Origin: Bryobacterales bacterium
GTDB lineage: Bacteria > Acidobacteriota > Terriglobia > Bryobacterales > Bryobacteraceae
NCBI GenBank assembly: GCA_003132905.1
Contig: PKZC01000445.1
Span: forward strand, 1-9,060
Reading direction: 5' to 3'
Length of the DNA stretch: 9,060 nt
In this document: piece by piece, positions 1 through 5,197 of the stretch
Position numbering within the stretch: position 1 is the first letter of the stretch
Layout: each line of letters begins with the position of its first letter
Notes under the pieces: generated by a model
Told to the model about the DNA's origin: nothing
Databases searched by the model: none
What the model saw: only the letters and a program-made list of their open reading frames with translations
Position numbers and translations under genes: made by a program

Positions 1-26
1 AAACTATTTAAGCGGTCGTAGCGCTA

Positions 27-1121
27 GTGGCAGTCCGCGGCATGCTGCGCCTTCTGCAAGCCCCGCTGGGCTTCGAGCCGCAGGGCGCGATGCTGGCCGA
101 GATGGATCTGAGCCAGGCGGGACTGGCGGGCGACGCGGCGATGGAAAAAAGGACAGCGATGCTTGAGGCGGCGCGGAACATCCCCGGTGTAACGGCGGTG
201 GGGACCGTAAAACGTACACCGATGACCGGCGGACTGCATGGGATTCCGGTTTACCCGCCGGGGACCACTGAGTTCCAATTGAAGAATTCTGTGCTGACGC
301 CCTACGTGTTTCCGATGTCGCCCGGGTACCTGGAGGCAGCCGGCACGCGCCTGCTCCGCGGGCGGGATGTCTCGTGGCATGACACCACCAAGACCCCGTA
401 CGTGGCGGTGGTGAACGAAACCTTCGCGCGGGCGATGTGGGGCGAAACGCAGGCGATCGGCCGGCGGTTCATTCTGCTGGGCAAGCTGACGGAAGTGGTG
501 GGCGTGGCGGAAAACGGCAAGTATCACGATCTGGAAGAGCGGCCTCAGGCTGTGGCGTATGTGCCGCTCGCGCAGAGCTGGGAGGGCGAAGTGGTGCTCG
601 TGGTGCGGTCGCGGTTGGCGCCGAACGAGATGGCGGCGGCGCTCGAACGCACAATGAAGAGCATAGAGCCGGATGTGCCAATGACGGTGCATCGCTGGTC
701 CGATACGTTGGATGGTGAGCTGGTGCCGGCACGGGCGGCGACAGCGGCGCTGGGCGTCATGGGCCTGCTGGCAGTGATGCTGGCGGTGACGGGGATCTTC
801 GGAATGGCGGCCTACAATGTGAGCCGGCGGAAGAAGGAAATGGGCATCCGTGTGGCTTTGGGAGCGCGCAAGGCGCAAATGATGAGCGCGGCGCTGGGAC
901 GGCCCATGGCGCTGCTCCTTGTGGGATCGGCGCTGGGTCTCGCGGCGGGCGTTTTCGCAAGCCGCCTGCTGGGGCGGATTGTGTATCAGGCGAATCCGAG
1001 CGATCCACTGGTGCTGGGAGGCGCGGTGCTGACGATGGCTCTGCTGGGCATTGCAGCGTCCGCGATTCCAGCCCAACGAGCGCTGGCTATCGATCCATCC
1101 AAACTCATGCGGGAAGAGTGA
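27..1121 (+). CDS. C-terminal half of an ADOP/MacB-type FtsX permease, 5'-truncated
   Basis: A cytoplasmic-membrane permease half related to MacB/FtsX ABC permeases and the acidobacterial duplicated orphan permeases (ADOP). Residues ~15-225 read as a MacB periplasmic core domain (PLGFEPQG, then SPGYLEAAGTRLLRGR and VAVVNETFAR). Residues ~238-350 are an FtsX domain with three membrane helices (about 240-262, 290-313, 328-349). The loop SRRKKEMGIRVALGAR at 267-281 is the FtsX signature, and the tail PAQRALAIDP is typical. Full ADOP proteins have about 800 residues with two such modules; only the second is here. An in-frame TAA at 9-11 blocks extension to the left, and the GTG at 27 falls inside what is normally the preceding membrane helix, so it is only the first possible start. 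The gene is therefore a remnant, a frameshifted gene, or affected by the sequence edge. No ATP-binding gene is adjacent. Family assignment is firm; the start and intactness are not. Confidence 0.8.
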   Translation: MAVRGMLRLLQAPLGFEPQGAMLAEMDLSQAGLAGDAAMEKRTAMLEAARNIPGVTAVGTVKRTPMTGGLHGIPVYPPGTTEFQLKNSVLTPYVFPMSPGYLEAAGTRLLRGRDVSWHDTTKTPYVAVVNETFARAMWGETQAIGRRFILLGKLTEVVGVAENGKYHDLEERPQAVAYVPLAQSWEGEVVLVVRSRLAPNEMAAALERTMKSIEPDVPMTVHRWSDTLDGELVPARAATAALGVMGLLAVMLAVTGIFGMAAYNVSRRKKEMGIRVALGARKAQMMSAALGRPMALLLVGSALGLAAGVFASRLLGRIVYQANPSDPLVLGGAVLTMALLGIAASAIPAQRALAIDPSKLMREE

Positions 1122-1145
1122 GGCGGACGAATCGACGCGGCGGAA

Positions 1146-2252
1146 CTACCACATCGCCGCGGTCGCTAATTTCGCGCCCTCCACCAGCGATCGCAGCTTA
1201 GCCCAGGCGATTTGGGGATGCGTGCGGCCTCCGAACCCGCAATCCGCTCCGGCGATCACATTCTCTTTTCCGAGCAACGCGGCGAACCGTTGAATGCGCT
1301 GCGAGACGAGTTCGGGGTGCTCGACCACGTCCGTCGAATGCGTGATCACGCCGGGAATCAGGATCTTTCCTTCAGGCAGCCGGGCCGTTTCCCACACGGC
1401 ATATTCGTGCTCGTGCCGCGCGTTGGCTCCTTCAATCAAGTAGGCCCGCGCTTTCACCGAGAGCAAAATATCCACCAGGTGCTTCAATTCCAAATCGTAG
1501 GCGTGCGGGCCATGCCAGCTCCCCCAACAGAGGTGATAGCGGACCCGGTCTTCGGGGATGCCGCGCAGGGCATGGTTTAGCGCCTCAACGCGGACGCGGC
1601 ACCAACGCACGAAGGCTTCCAGGCCCATGCCGATCCCGATGCGATCCCAAAGCGCGGGCAGCCAGGCGTCGTCGATCTGCAGGATCATGCCCGCTTTGAC
1701 GATGGCGCAGTACTCCTCACGCAGCGCCTCCGCCAGAGCGAAGACGAAGTCCTCGTCCTTCGAGTAATATTCGTTGGAGCGATAGACCTCCAGGCTCCCG
1801 GGAGCGGTGCTGGTCAGGAACAGATCGTCTTCGGGGCCCGCGGCGGCCCTGAGCAGATCGATCTCGCGCTGCAAAACGGCGTGGCCGGTGTAAGTGATGG
1901 GGCCGGTACAAATCCAGTGCCTGCGCACCTTCTTGATCTGATCGCCGGGCTCGAAGAACAGGGTGCCATGCTGGGAGGCCCACTTGTAGAAATCGGCGAA
2001 CTCGGTGCGATCCTTACCGAGGGTAACGATCGGAGGGCCCTTGCGTTCGCCGGCCGTGAATCCGCCGAAGCGATCGTCGGTGAAGGACAGCCAATCGCCG
2101 CCTTTGGTGTACTCGCCTTCGTTGATGATGTCCAGGCCGGTCTCACGCTGCTGCTCGACAAGTTGTCGCACGGCGGCTTCTCCGGTGAGGCCTTCGGGCG
2201 CCGGCAAACTGCCTACGTGAGTGGTGAGGATTTTGTGGGTGCTTCGCTGCAT
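1146..2252 (-). CDS. Stand-alone MetE catalytic-domain methyltransferase (core-MetE / epoxyalkane:CoM transferase-like)
   Basis: A cytoplasmic zinc-dependent thiol alkyltransferase of the cobalamin-independent methionine synthase (MetE) C-terminal family, 368 residues. MetE proper has about 750 residues with an extra N-terminal domain that is absent here. The N-terminus KILTTHVGSLPAP is the family opening. All four expected zinc ligands are visible: His240 and Cys242 (YHLCWGSWHG), Glu274 (YLIEGAN) and Cys338 (AGADCGFG). The segment LQIDDAW at 191-197 matches the conserved Asp loop. Single-domain members act as folate-independent methionine synthases that take methyl groups from methylcobalamin or corrinoid proteins, or as epoxyalkane:coenzyme M transferases, and many are uncharacterised; the sequence does not decide the substrate. 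No corrinoid-protein or met gene is nearby, and the gene converges on the permease with 24 bp between them. The ATG has no clear Shine-Dalgarno but lies seven bases below a TATAAT box, which supports it as a leaderless start. Confidence 0.88.
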   Translation of the reverse strand: MQRSTHKILTTHVGSLPAPEGLTGEAAVRQLVEQQRETGLDIINEGEYTKGGDWLSFTDDRFGGFTAGERKGPPIVTLGKDRTEFADFYKWASQHGTLFFEPGDQIKKVRRHWICTGPITYTGHAVLQREIDLLRAAAGPEDDLFLTSTAPGSLEVYRSNEYYSKDEDFVFALAEALREEYCAIVKAGMILQIDDAWLPALWDRIGIGMGLEAFVRWCRVRVEALNHALRGIPEDRVRYHLCWGSWHGPHAYDLELKHLVDILLSVKARAYLIEGANARHEHEYAVWETARLPEGKILIPGVITHSTDVVEHPELVSQRIQRFAALLGKENVIAGADCGFGGRTHPQIAWAKLRSLVEGAKLATAAMW

Positions 2253-2389
2253 CCCACGATTATATGTGGCACTGTGTTGGGGACGGCTACCTACAACTGT
2301 CGCGCGGCACCTATGTAGTACCAGTGGACTTGCATGCTTTTGCCAGGAAACAAATTAGCCTTGATTGTCATCCAACAGTCGGCTTGGCC
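2253..2389. other. Divergent intergenic region between the MetE-like gene and the 2390 cluster
   Basis: These 137 bp separate two divergently transcribed units and should hold both promoters. The minus-strand -10 box is described separately. On the plus strand there is GGAAAC at 2346-2351, 15 bases, then GTCA at 2367-2370, which loosely resembles an ECF-sigma promoter (GGAAC...GTC). No good sigma-70 pair was found on the plus strand. The stretch can be read as a 42-residue extension of the 2390 gene, but it looks non-coding. Confidence 0.4.
2259..2264 (-). promoter_or_regulatory. Perfect TATAAT -10 box of the MetE-like gene
   Basis: Read on the minus strand this is TATAAT followed by CGTGGG and then the ATG at 2252. 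Transcription normally begins about seven bases after a -10 box, which puts the first transcribed base on the A of the ATG. I see no convincing TTGACA-like -35 element at 16-18 bp and no extended -10 TG. The box is flanked by a short inverted repeat (CCAC...GTGG). Confidence 0.45.
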
Positions 2390-2881
2390 ATGGAAGACCC
2401 ACTCGCAACCTACCTGCACGATCATCTCGCTGGCTCGAATTTTGCTATCGAGCTGCTGGAAAATCTCCAACAGCGCCATTCGGGTTGCGACACGGGAGCC
2501 TTCGCCGCCGCGATTTTGGCGGAAGTGCAAGCGGATCGAAAAGTCCTGGAAGGCGTAATCGAGAAGGTCGGGAAAAGCAATTTTGACGTCAAGGATGCGA
2601 TCTCCTGGGTAGCAGAAAAGGCCAGCCGGATGAAGTTGAGCAACGGTCAACCCGACGGTCTCTCAACATTTGAGGCTCTGGAAACGTTGGACCTGGGAAT
2701 CATGGGAAAAGTCTCGCTATGGCGCGCGCTGGGTGTGATTGCCGACTTCGACCCCCGGCTGGCCGCAATGGATTTCACGGCTCTTTCGCTGCGGGCGCAG
2801 GATCAATTTAATCGTGTCGAGAAATATAAGTTATCTATCGCGAGAAATACGTTTGAAATGGAACGTCAGGGTGCTAAGTAG
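2390..2881 (+). CDS. Hypothetical helical protein, first gene of a three-gene cluster
   Basis: A soluble protein of 164 residues with no signal peptide or membrane segment; I cannot name its family with confidence. It appears entirely alpha-helical: an N-terminal helix (MEDPLATYLHDHLAGSNFAI), a second acidic helix around residues 35-62, a basic amphipathic stretch around 70-90, a Leu-rich helix near 95-120 and a C-terminal helix containing RVEKYKLSIARNTFE. This suggests a four-helix bundle, loosely like ferritin-like stress proteins, but I see no clear repeated metal-binding Glu/His pattern. The frame is open upstream to an ATG at 2264, but those 42 residues look unlike the rest and overlap the divergent promoter region, so I chose the ATG at 2390; no strong Shine-Dalgarno decides it. 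The membrane-protein gene follows after 42 bp on the same strand, so co-transcription is likely. Function unknown. Confidence 0.72.
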   Translation: MEDPLATYLHDHLAGSNFAIELLENLQQRHSGCDTGAFAAAILAEVQADRKVLEGVIEKVGKSNFDVKDAISWVAEKASRMKLSNGQPDGLSTFEALETLDLGIMGKVSLWRALGVIADFDPRLAAMDFTALSLRAQDQFNRVEKYKLSIARNTFEMERQGAK

Positions 2882-2884
2882 ACT

Positions 2885-2907
2885 GGATCGGGCCAAGGCC
2901 CGTATCC
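2885..2907 (+). promoter_or_regulatory. Intercistronic hairpin just before the membrane-protein ribosome binding site
   Basis: The RNA can fold into a nine-base-pair stem: GGAT (2885-2888) with ATCC (2904-2907), then CGGGC (2889-2893) with GCCCG (2898-2902), with a CAAG loop and one bulged U at 2903. No U-tract follows, so it is not an ordinary rho-independent terminator. It ends four bases before the GGGAG ribosome binding site of the next gene and could tune its translation or protect the mRNA. Confidence 0.45.
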
Positions 2908-2910
2908 CAA

Positions 2911-2915
2911 GGGAG
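2911..2915 (+). promoter_or_regulatory. Shine-Dalgarno that sets the start at 2924
   Basis: GGGAG lies eight bases before the ATG at 2924. The same frame also offers a TTG at 2918, only two bases after this site and too close to be used, so the ATG is the start. Confidence 0.7.
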
Positions 2916-2923
2916 ATTTGAAC

Positions 2924-3751
2924 ATGCAAGTAGCTTCTATAGAACATTCCGAATCGCCGGTTTTCGATCAGTGGGGAGATGTTCATTCTTCCGGTGTTTC
3001 CTGGGGTGCCGTGATTGGCGGAGCGTTTGTCGCGGCGGCGTTGTCGCTGATCATGCTGGCGCTGGGCGCCGGTTTTGGATTATCCGCGGTCTCACCCTGG
3101 TCGAATGTTGGTGCTTCCGCGGCAACAGTGGGCATGGCCGCTATCATCTGGCTCATTATTACGGAAGCGGTCGCCTCTGCGATGGGCGGTTATCTCGCGG
3201 GAAGATTGCGTACCAAATGGCATGCCATCCACAATGACGAGGTCCATTTTCGCGATACGGCCAATGGGCTCCTGGTATGGGCTGTTTCCGTCGTGATGAC
3301 GGTAGCGTTCCTGGCTGCGGCCGCGGCCTCCATGGTCGGCGTGGTTCCAAATTCGGGCGATGCTTCCGTGGCCGCTGCGTCCGAGGGCAACGCCTACTTC
3401 GTGGATCGCCTGTTCCGGACCGACCATACGGGTCCCGCTAACGACGATCTAGCGGCGCGTGCAGAGGCAGCTCAGATTTTTTCGCATGCGCTTGTTCGGC
3501 CCGATGCGTCCACCGCGGACACTTCTTATCTCGCGCAGTTGGTGGCGGCAAGGACAGGACTGAGCGCTAGCGATGCTCAGAAGCGCGTCTCAGACACGCT
3601 TGCTGACGCGATGCAAGCGGAAGACACGGCGCGGAAGGCAACATCGCATCTCTTGCTGTGGATATCCCTGGCCCTTCTGATAGGCGCCTTTTGCGCCAGT
3701 TACGCCGCCACTATCGGCGGCAGACAGCGCGACCACGTCAAGCTCGTCTAG
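2924..3751 (+). CDS. Conserved four-helix integral membrane protein of unknown function
   Basis: A cytoplasmic-membrane protein of 275 residues. Its opening SGVSWGAVIGGAFVAAALSL and the following GLSAVSPWSN match a conserved hypothetical membrane family that I recall as frequent in Proteobacteria and Acidobacteriota; no biochemical role is known to me. Membrane segments lie at about 26-55, 66-93, 114-140 and 242-264. Segments 1 and 2 are rich in Gly/Ala (GGYLAGRLRTKW after the second), suggesting tight helix packing. Residues ~141-240 form a hydrophilic, Ala/Asp-rich loop without cysteines, probably outside the membrane. The tail GGRQRDHVKLV is basic. The start is the ATG at 2924, set by GGGAG. 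A hairpin lies upstream, and a 20-bp tandem repeat overlaps the stop codon and leads to a 26-residue membrane peptide gene 34 bp downstream, probably in the same transcript. Confidence 0.8.
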   Translation: MQVASIEHSESPVFDQWGDVHSSGVSWGAVIGGAFVAAALSLIMLALGAGFGLSAVSPWSNVGASAATVGMAAIIWLIITEAVASAMGGYLAGRLRTKWHAIHNDEVHFRDTANGLLVWAVSVVMTVAFLAAAAASMVGVVPNSGDASVAAASEGNAYFVDRLFRTDHTGPANDDLAARAEAAQIFSHALVRPDASTADTSYLAQLVAARTGLSASDAQKRVSDTLADAMQAEDTARKATSHLLLWISLALLIGAFCASYAATIGGRQRDHVKLV

Positions 3752-3776
3752 AGAAGGTCAAGCTGGTCTAGAGAAA
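3737..3776 (+). repeat. Two-copy 20-bp tandem repeat across the membrane-protein stop codon
   Basis: Copy one is 3737-3756 and copy two 3757-3776; 18 of 20 bases match (GTCAAGCTsGTCTAGAGAAr). Copy one encodes the last residues and the TAG stop at 3749-3751. Because 20 is not a multiple of three, copy two is not an in-frame repeat of the protein. Its final AAA forms the 5' end of the Shine-Dalgarno of the next gene. It looks like a small local duplication that lengthened the spacer. Confidence 0.85.
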
Positions 3777-3785
3777 GGAGAACCC

Positions 3786-3866
3786 ATGCGATCCATTTTG
3801 CTCTTGTTTATCGGTGTTCCGATTCCGATCATCATTTTGATTGCGCTCTTCACGCACCACTTCTAG
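3786..3866 (+). CDS. 26-residue single-pass membrane peptide
   Basis: A very small gene, read directly from the sequence: MRSILLLFIGVPIPIIILIA and then LFTHHF. It is almost one continuous hydrophobic helix with a central PIP kink (GVPIPI), a single positive charge at Arg2 and a His-His-Phe tail, so it should span or sit in the cytoplasmic membrane. An excellent Shine-Dalgarno (AAAGGAG, 3774-3780) lies five bases before the ATG, which is strong evidence that it is translated. Peptides with this GIP/GVPIPIIILIALF pattern are, as far as I recall, common unannotated small membrane proteins in Proteobacteria. It follows the four-helix membrane protein by 34 bp and may be its partner subunit. Its TAG stop overlaps, within the palindrome CTAG, the TAG stop of the bacilliredoxin gene on the other strand. 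Function unknown. Confidence 0.75.
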   Translation: MRSILLLFIGVPIPIIILIALFTHHF

Positions 3867-4312
3867 CTATTGACGGCGGCGCTGGGCGCAGGCTGCGCGC
3901 AAAAGCGATCGAAAGCCTCGGTCAACAACTTTGCGATCTCCACCGGCTCGCGCCTCTCGATATCGCTGCGATGGATGACATACACCGGCTTGCCGTTTTG
4001 GAACAAGGCCATCGACGGCGAGGACGGCGGGTAATCGGACAAGATATCGCGCAGATGAGCCACTGCCGCTTCGTCGCCGCCGGCGAACACCGAGGCTACT
4101 TGAGCGGGCTTCACTCCGTGCTTTAATGCCATGCCGACGGCTGGCCGGGCTCGGCCTGCTGCGCAACCGCACACTGAGTTCACAATCATTAAAACTGAGC
4201 CGCTATTGGGCGAAAGAAGGCGGTCGACATCGGCGGGCGTGCGAGCTTCCACGACGCCATGACGAGTAAGATCGGCGCGCATCGGCGCAATGAGGACTTC
4301 GGAGTAAGGCAC
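3863..4312 (-). CDS. BrxA/BrxB family bacilliredoxin (YphP/YqiW)
   Basis: A small cytoplasmic thiol-disulfide protein, 149 residues, close to the usual ~140-145. Bacilliredoxins remove bacillithiol from mixed disulfides on proteins after oxidative stress. The family hallmark CGC motif is at Cys48-Gly49-Cys50 in VNSVCGCAAG; the first Cys is the nucleophile. Other family segments are the opening MPYSEVLIAPMRADLTRHG, VFAGGDEAAV, and PPSSPSMALFQNGKPVYVIHR. The start is a GTG without a good Shine-Dalgarno; it is preferred over the internal ATG at residue 11 because the MPY..V..APMR opening is conserved. It is the last gene of the hydrolase-DUF4126-hemoglobin operon, 25 bp after the hemoglobin, so translation may depend on the upstream gene. 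Whether the host makes bacillithiol cannot be seen here; other low-molecular-weight thiols are possible partners. Confidence 0.92.
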   Translation of the reverse strand: MPYSEVLIAPMRADLTRHGVVEARTPADVDRLLSPNSGSVLMIVNSVCGCAAGRARPAVGMALKHGVKPAQVASVFAGGDEAAVAHLRDILSDYPPSSPSMALFQNGKPVYVIHRSDIERREPVEIAKLLTEAFDRFCAQPAPSAAVNS

Positions 4313-4337
4313 GAATTGATTTTAGCAGGTGGTATTT

Positions 4338-4718
4338 CTAAGCGCCCGGCCGGTTCTGCAGAAACGTGGTGGTGGATTCAAAGAACGATTGCAGGATTTT
4401 CCGCGGCTCCTCCGGGAAGGCCGCTTCGTCGAGAGCGCGGTTCATCAGTTGGAGCCACCGATCGCGGGCCGCTTGTCCAATTGCAAAAGGGGCATGGCGG
4501 ATGCGCAGGCGGGGATGACCGCGTTGTTCGATATAGGTCTGCGGCCCACCAAAGCGGCCGATCAGGAAATCCCGCAGACGTTGTTTCGCGCCTGCGAGAT
4601 CGTTCTCCGGGTACATAGGCCCTAGGATTTCATCGCTTGTGACCTGCCGATAAAATGCATCGGTAAGTCGCTCAAACCCAGCCTGGCCGATGGCGGAATA
4701 GATGTGTTGTTCTTCCAT
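4338..4718 (-). CDS. Group II truncated hemoglobin (GlbO/YjbI type)
   Basis: A cytoplasmic 2-on-2 heme globin of 126 residues that binds O2 and typically serves in NO or peroxide detoxification or O2 handling. The group II residues are all present and fall at the numbers I recall for Mycobacterium tuberculosis GlbO: Tyr23 (B10, in AFYRQV), Tyr36 (CD1, in GPMYPEN), proximal His75 (F8, in IRHAPFAIG) and Trp88 (G8, in RDRWLQLM). The segment FGGPQTYIEQRGHPRLR is the usual E-F region. The ATG overlaps the stop of the DUF4126 gene as TGATG and has no Shine-Dalgarno of its own, so it is probably translated by termination-reinitiation. A bacilliredoxin follows 25 bp later. The pairing of a globin with a thiol-repair protein suggests protection against oxidative or nitrosative stress; that role is inferred. 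Confidence 0.95.
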   Translation of the reverse strand: MEEQHIYSAIGQAGFERLTDAFYRQVTSDEILGPMYPENDLAGAKQRLRDFLIGRFGGPQTYIEQRGHPRLRIRHAPFAIGQAARDRWLQLMNRALDEAAFPEEPRKILQSFFESTTTFLQNRPGA

Positions 4719-5185
4719 CAGGAAAACCGTGAGACGATCAGGAATGCACCGCCGATTGCGATCAAGTCTTCCAGCAGGGCGATAGGCAGATCCTTGCCTC
4801 CAGTTGCTTTCACCAATCGGGTGCGAAATCCGTAACCGCCGAAGGTTCCGGCGATCGCTCCGATCACGCCTGCTATCAGACCGACGATCCAGGATCCACC
4901 GCTCGCGCCCAACGCCGCTCCGCTCAACCCTCCGGTCACGATTCGTGCGATGAAACCGGGCGGCGCTTTCCTGCTGGGTGTTTTGGGAAGCTTATCGGCG
5001 ATCAATTCGCCGATGGCGAGCACGCTGATGATATAAGGCGTGGCGGCAAAACCAAGAAATGCCAGCCAGGTGTTCTCCACATGCAACCAGCCTAGCCGCG
5101 CGGCCCAACTAACGACCGCCGGGGCAGTCAGGGCGCGAAGCCCGGCGATCACGCCAATCAAGAACGCAAAAACATAGATGGACAT
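4718..5185 (-). CDS. DUF4126 family membrane protein
   Basis: A cytoplasmic-membrane protein of 155 residues, the usual size for DUF4126. The opening FLIGVIAGLRALTAPAVVSW with the G-x-x-x-G-L-R-x-x-x-x-P pattern is the recognisable family feature, followed by LADKLPKTP-like IADKLPKTPSRKAPP at about 62-76 and the Gly-rich stretch GGLSGAALGASGGSWIVG. Hydrophobic segments lie at about 4-22, 40-61, 80-118 (probably two helices) and 136-152. The motif ALLEDLIAIGGA near the C-terminus is also conserved. No function has been established for the family as far as I know. The gene starts 12 bp after the hydrolase; the hydrolase stop codon TAG is part of the AGGA Shine-Dalgarno. It overlaps the hemoglobin start by one base. 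This tight packing suggests a functional link with both neighbours. Confidence 0.85.
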   Translation of the reverse strand: MSIYVFAFLIGVIAGLRALTAPAVVSWAARLGWLHVENTWLAFLGFAATPYIISVLAIGELIADKLPKTPSRKAPPGFIARIVTGGLSGAALGASGGSWIVGLIAGVIGAIAGTFGGYGFRTRLVKATGGKDLPIALLEDLIAIGGAFLIVSRFS

Positions 5186-5197
5186 GCCAGGGGATTC

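Noticed and set aside
24..1076. A 350-codon open frame on the minus strand opposite the permease
   Set aside because: Its translation is extremely rich in His, Arg and Gln with no domain signal, the typical shadow of a GC-rich gene, and it lies entirely opposite a clear FtsX permease.
1122..1145. Terminator between the permease and the MetE-like gene
   Set aside because: I found no stem of useful length and no T-tract in the 24-bp convergent gap.
1881..2318. A 145-codon plus-strand frame opposite the MetE-like gene
   Set aside because: It mirrors the N-terminal coding region of a clear MetE-family enzyme and crosses its promoter.
2264..2389. A 42-residue N-terminal extension of the helical protein gene
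   Set aside because: The extension has no family-like character and overlaps the divergent promoter region; the ATG at 2390 gives a natural N-terminal helix.
2885..2907. Rho-independent terminator after the helical protein gene
   Set aside because: The stem is good but no U-tract follows, and a ribosome binding site begins four bases later.
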